Positions 63,789 through 64,000 of a stretch of DNA of 64,000 nucleotides are shown piece by piece (within the stretch, counting starts at the first letter, position 1; each line of letters starts with the position of its first letter). The translations under genes were made by a program, and so were the position numbers. Under the pieces are notes generated by a model. That model did no database searches. It saw only the letters and a program-made list of their open reading frames with translations, and was not told the origin of the DNA. Origin of the DNA: Mesorhizobium sp. M4B.F.Ca.ET.058.02.1.1 (lineage in GTDB: Bacteria > Pseudomonadota > Alphaproteobacteria > Rhizobiales > Rhizobiaceae); contig NZ_CP034450.1 in assembly GCF_003952505.1 (NCBI RefSeq), forward strand, positions 4,588,001 through 4,652,000, given 5' to 3'.

Positions 63789-64000
63789 GCCGTCTTCGAA
63801 CAGCGCTCGAGCGCTATGTGGGCATGCGCCAGGGATTGGGATACAAGTATCATGGCCCCGCTCGGCGGTTGTCGGATTTCGTCACTTTTATGGAGGCTTG
63901 CGGCGCCGAGACCGTCACCACGGCGCTGGCGATGAAGTGGGTGACGTTGATCGGCCGACAACCGAGTTGGTCCATCCGCCTGACCGATGTGCGCTGCTTC
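63785..64000 (+). CDS. Second tyrosine recombinase, 5' part (cut by window edge)
   Basis: Starts at ATG 63785, overlapping the previous stop by four bases. The product begins SRLRTALERYVGMRQGLGYK and continues LSDFVTFMEACGAETVTTAL with RQPSWSIRLTDVRCF, the N-terminal SAM-like domain of integrases found in tandem recombinase elements. The catalytic domain lies outside the window. Tandem arrangement suggests a multi-recombinase (RIT-like) element. Confidence 0.85.
   Translation, partial: MSRLRTALERYVGMRQGLGYKYHGPARRLSDFVTFMEACGAETVTTALAMKWVTLIGRQPSWSIRLTDVRCF

Noticed and set aside
1..64000. CRISPR arrays, tRNA or rRNA genes, nod boxes
   Set aside because: None recognised by eye on either strand; a dedicated tRNA and motif scan was not possible here.

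Overview
The window looks like part of the symbiosis island (or symbiotic plasmid) of a rhizobium, most likely Mesorhizobium or a close relative. The evidence is an ACC deaminase gene (acdS), a nif-associated block (two nitrogen-fixation accessory genes and ferredoxin III), a decayed nodulation gene fragment (noeL), an ExoX-like exopolysaccharide repressor, many degraded insertion sequences, and long gene-poor spacers. No tRNA, rRNA or CRISPR array was recognised by eye.

Layout. 1-2.4 kb: pyrE (cut by the window edge) and acetoacetate decarboxylase, both on the minus strand. 4-8.2 kb: a TlpA-like thioredoxin, a DUF269 - DUF683 - fdxB nif tail without nifE/N/X, an ExoX-like membrane protein, and acdS. 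8.9-12.1 kb: an ABC exporter and a LuxR-type regulator with no luxI in the window. 12.1-14.4 kb: a graveyard of fragments (IS256 transposase, a second acdS, noeL, a second ABC exporter) around an intact radical SAM gene. 14.8-28.2 kb: mostly same-strand genes for an EctB-like aminotransferase, two Fe(II)/2-oxoglutarate oxygenases, a DUF2267 protein, a frameshifted aldehyde dehydrogenase, an ATP-grasp ligase, an FAD amine oxidase and a GMC oxidoreductase. Together these resemble an undescribed small-molecule pathway.

28.5-43.4 kb: a catabolic and uptake region related to the ectoine/hydroxyectoine (ehu/eut/doe) system. It holds an M20 amidohydrolase, a DoeA-like M24 hydrolase, two EhuB-like binding proteins, EhuC/EhuD permeases (one set partly duplicated and truncated), EhuA, a EutA-like racemase-family protein, and a second, intact copy of the aldehyde dehydrogenase. 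A frameshifted dimethylglycine-dehydrogenase-like gene runs divergently. 44.8-50.3 kb: a minus-strand set with a second M24 hydrolase, a GlxA-type AraC regulator, a class III aminotransferase and a semialdehyde dehydrogenase. 50.9-54.1 kb: malyl-CoA lyase and the two malate-CoA ligase subunits. 54.7-59.5 kb: a third M24 hydrolase and an intact dimethylglycine-dehydrogenase-like gene. 59.6-64 kb: mobile elements (IS110 fragment, frameshifted IS66, tandem tyrosine recombinases).

How the genes may work together (inference). M24 hydrolases occur next to dimethylglycine/sarcosine-dehydrogenase-like flavoproteins twice, with a dedicated transporter, a deacylase, aminotransferases and aldehyde dehydrogenases. 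This suggests uptake and stepwise breakdown of an ectoine-like or N-methylated amino compound, with one-carbon units and glyoxylate handled through tetrahydrofolate and malyl-CoA. The upstream aminotransferase/oxygenase/ligase cluster could make a related compound. That arrangement would resemble the linked synthesis and catabolism loci of rhizopines. The substrate cannot be named from sequence alone.
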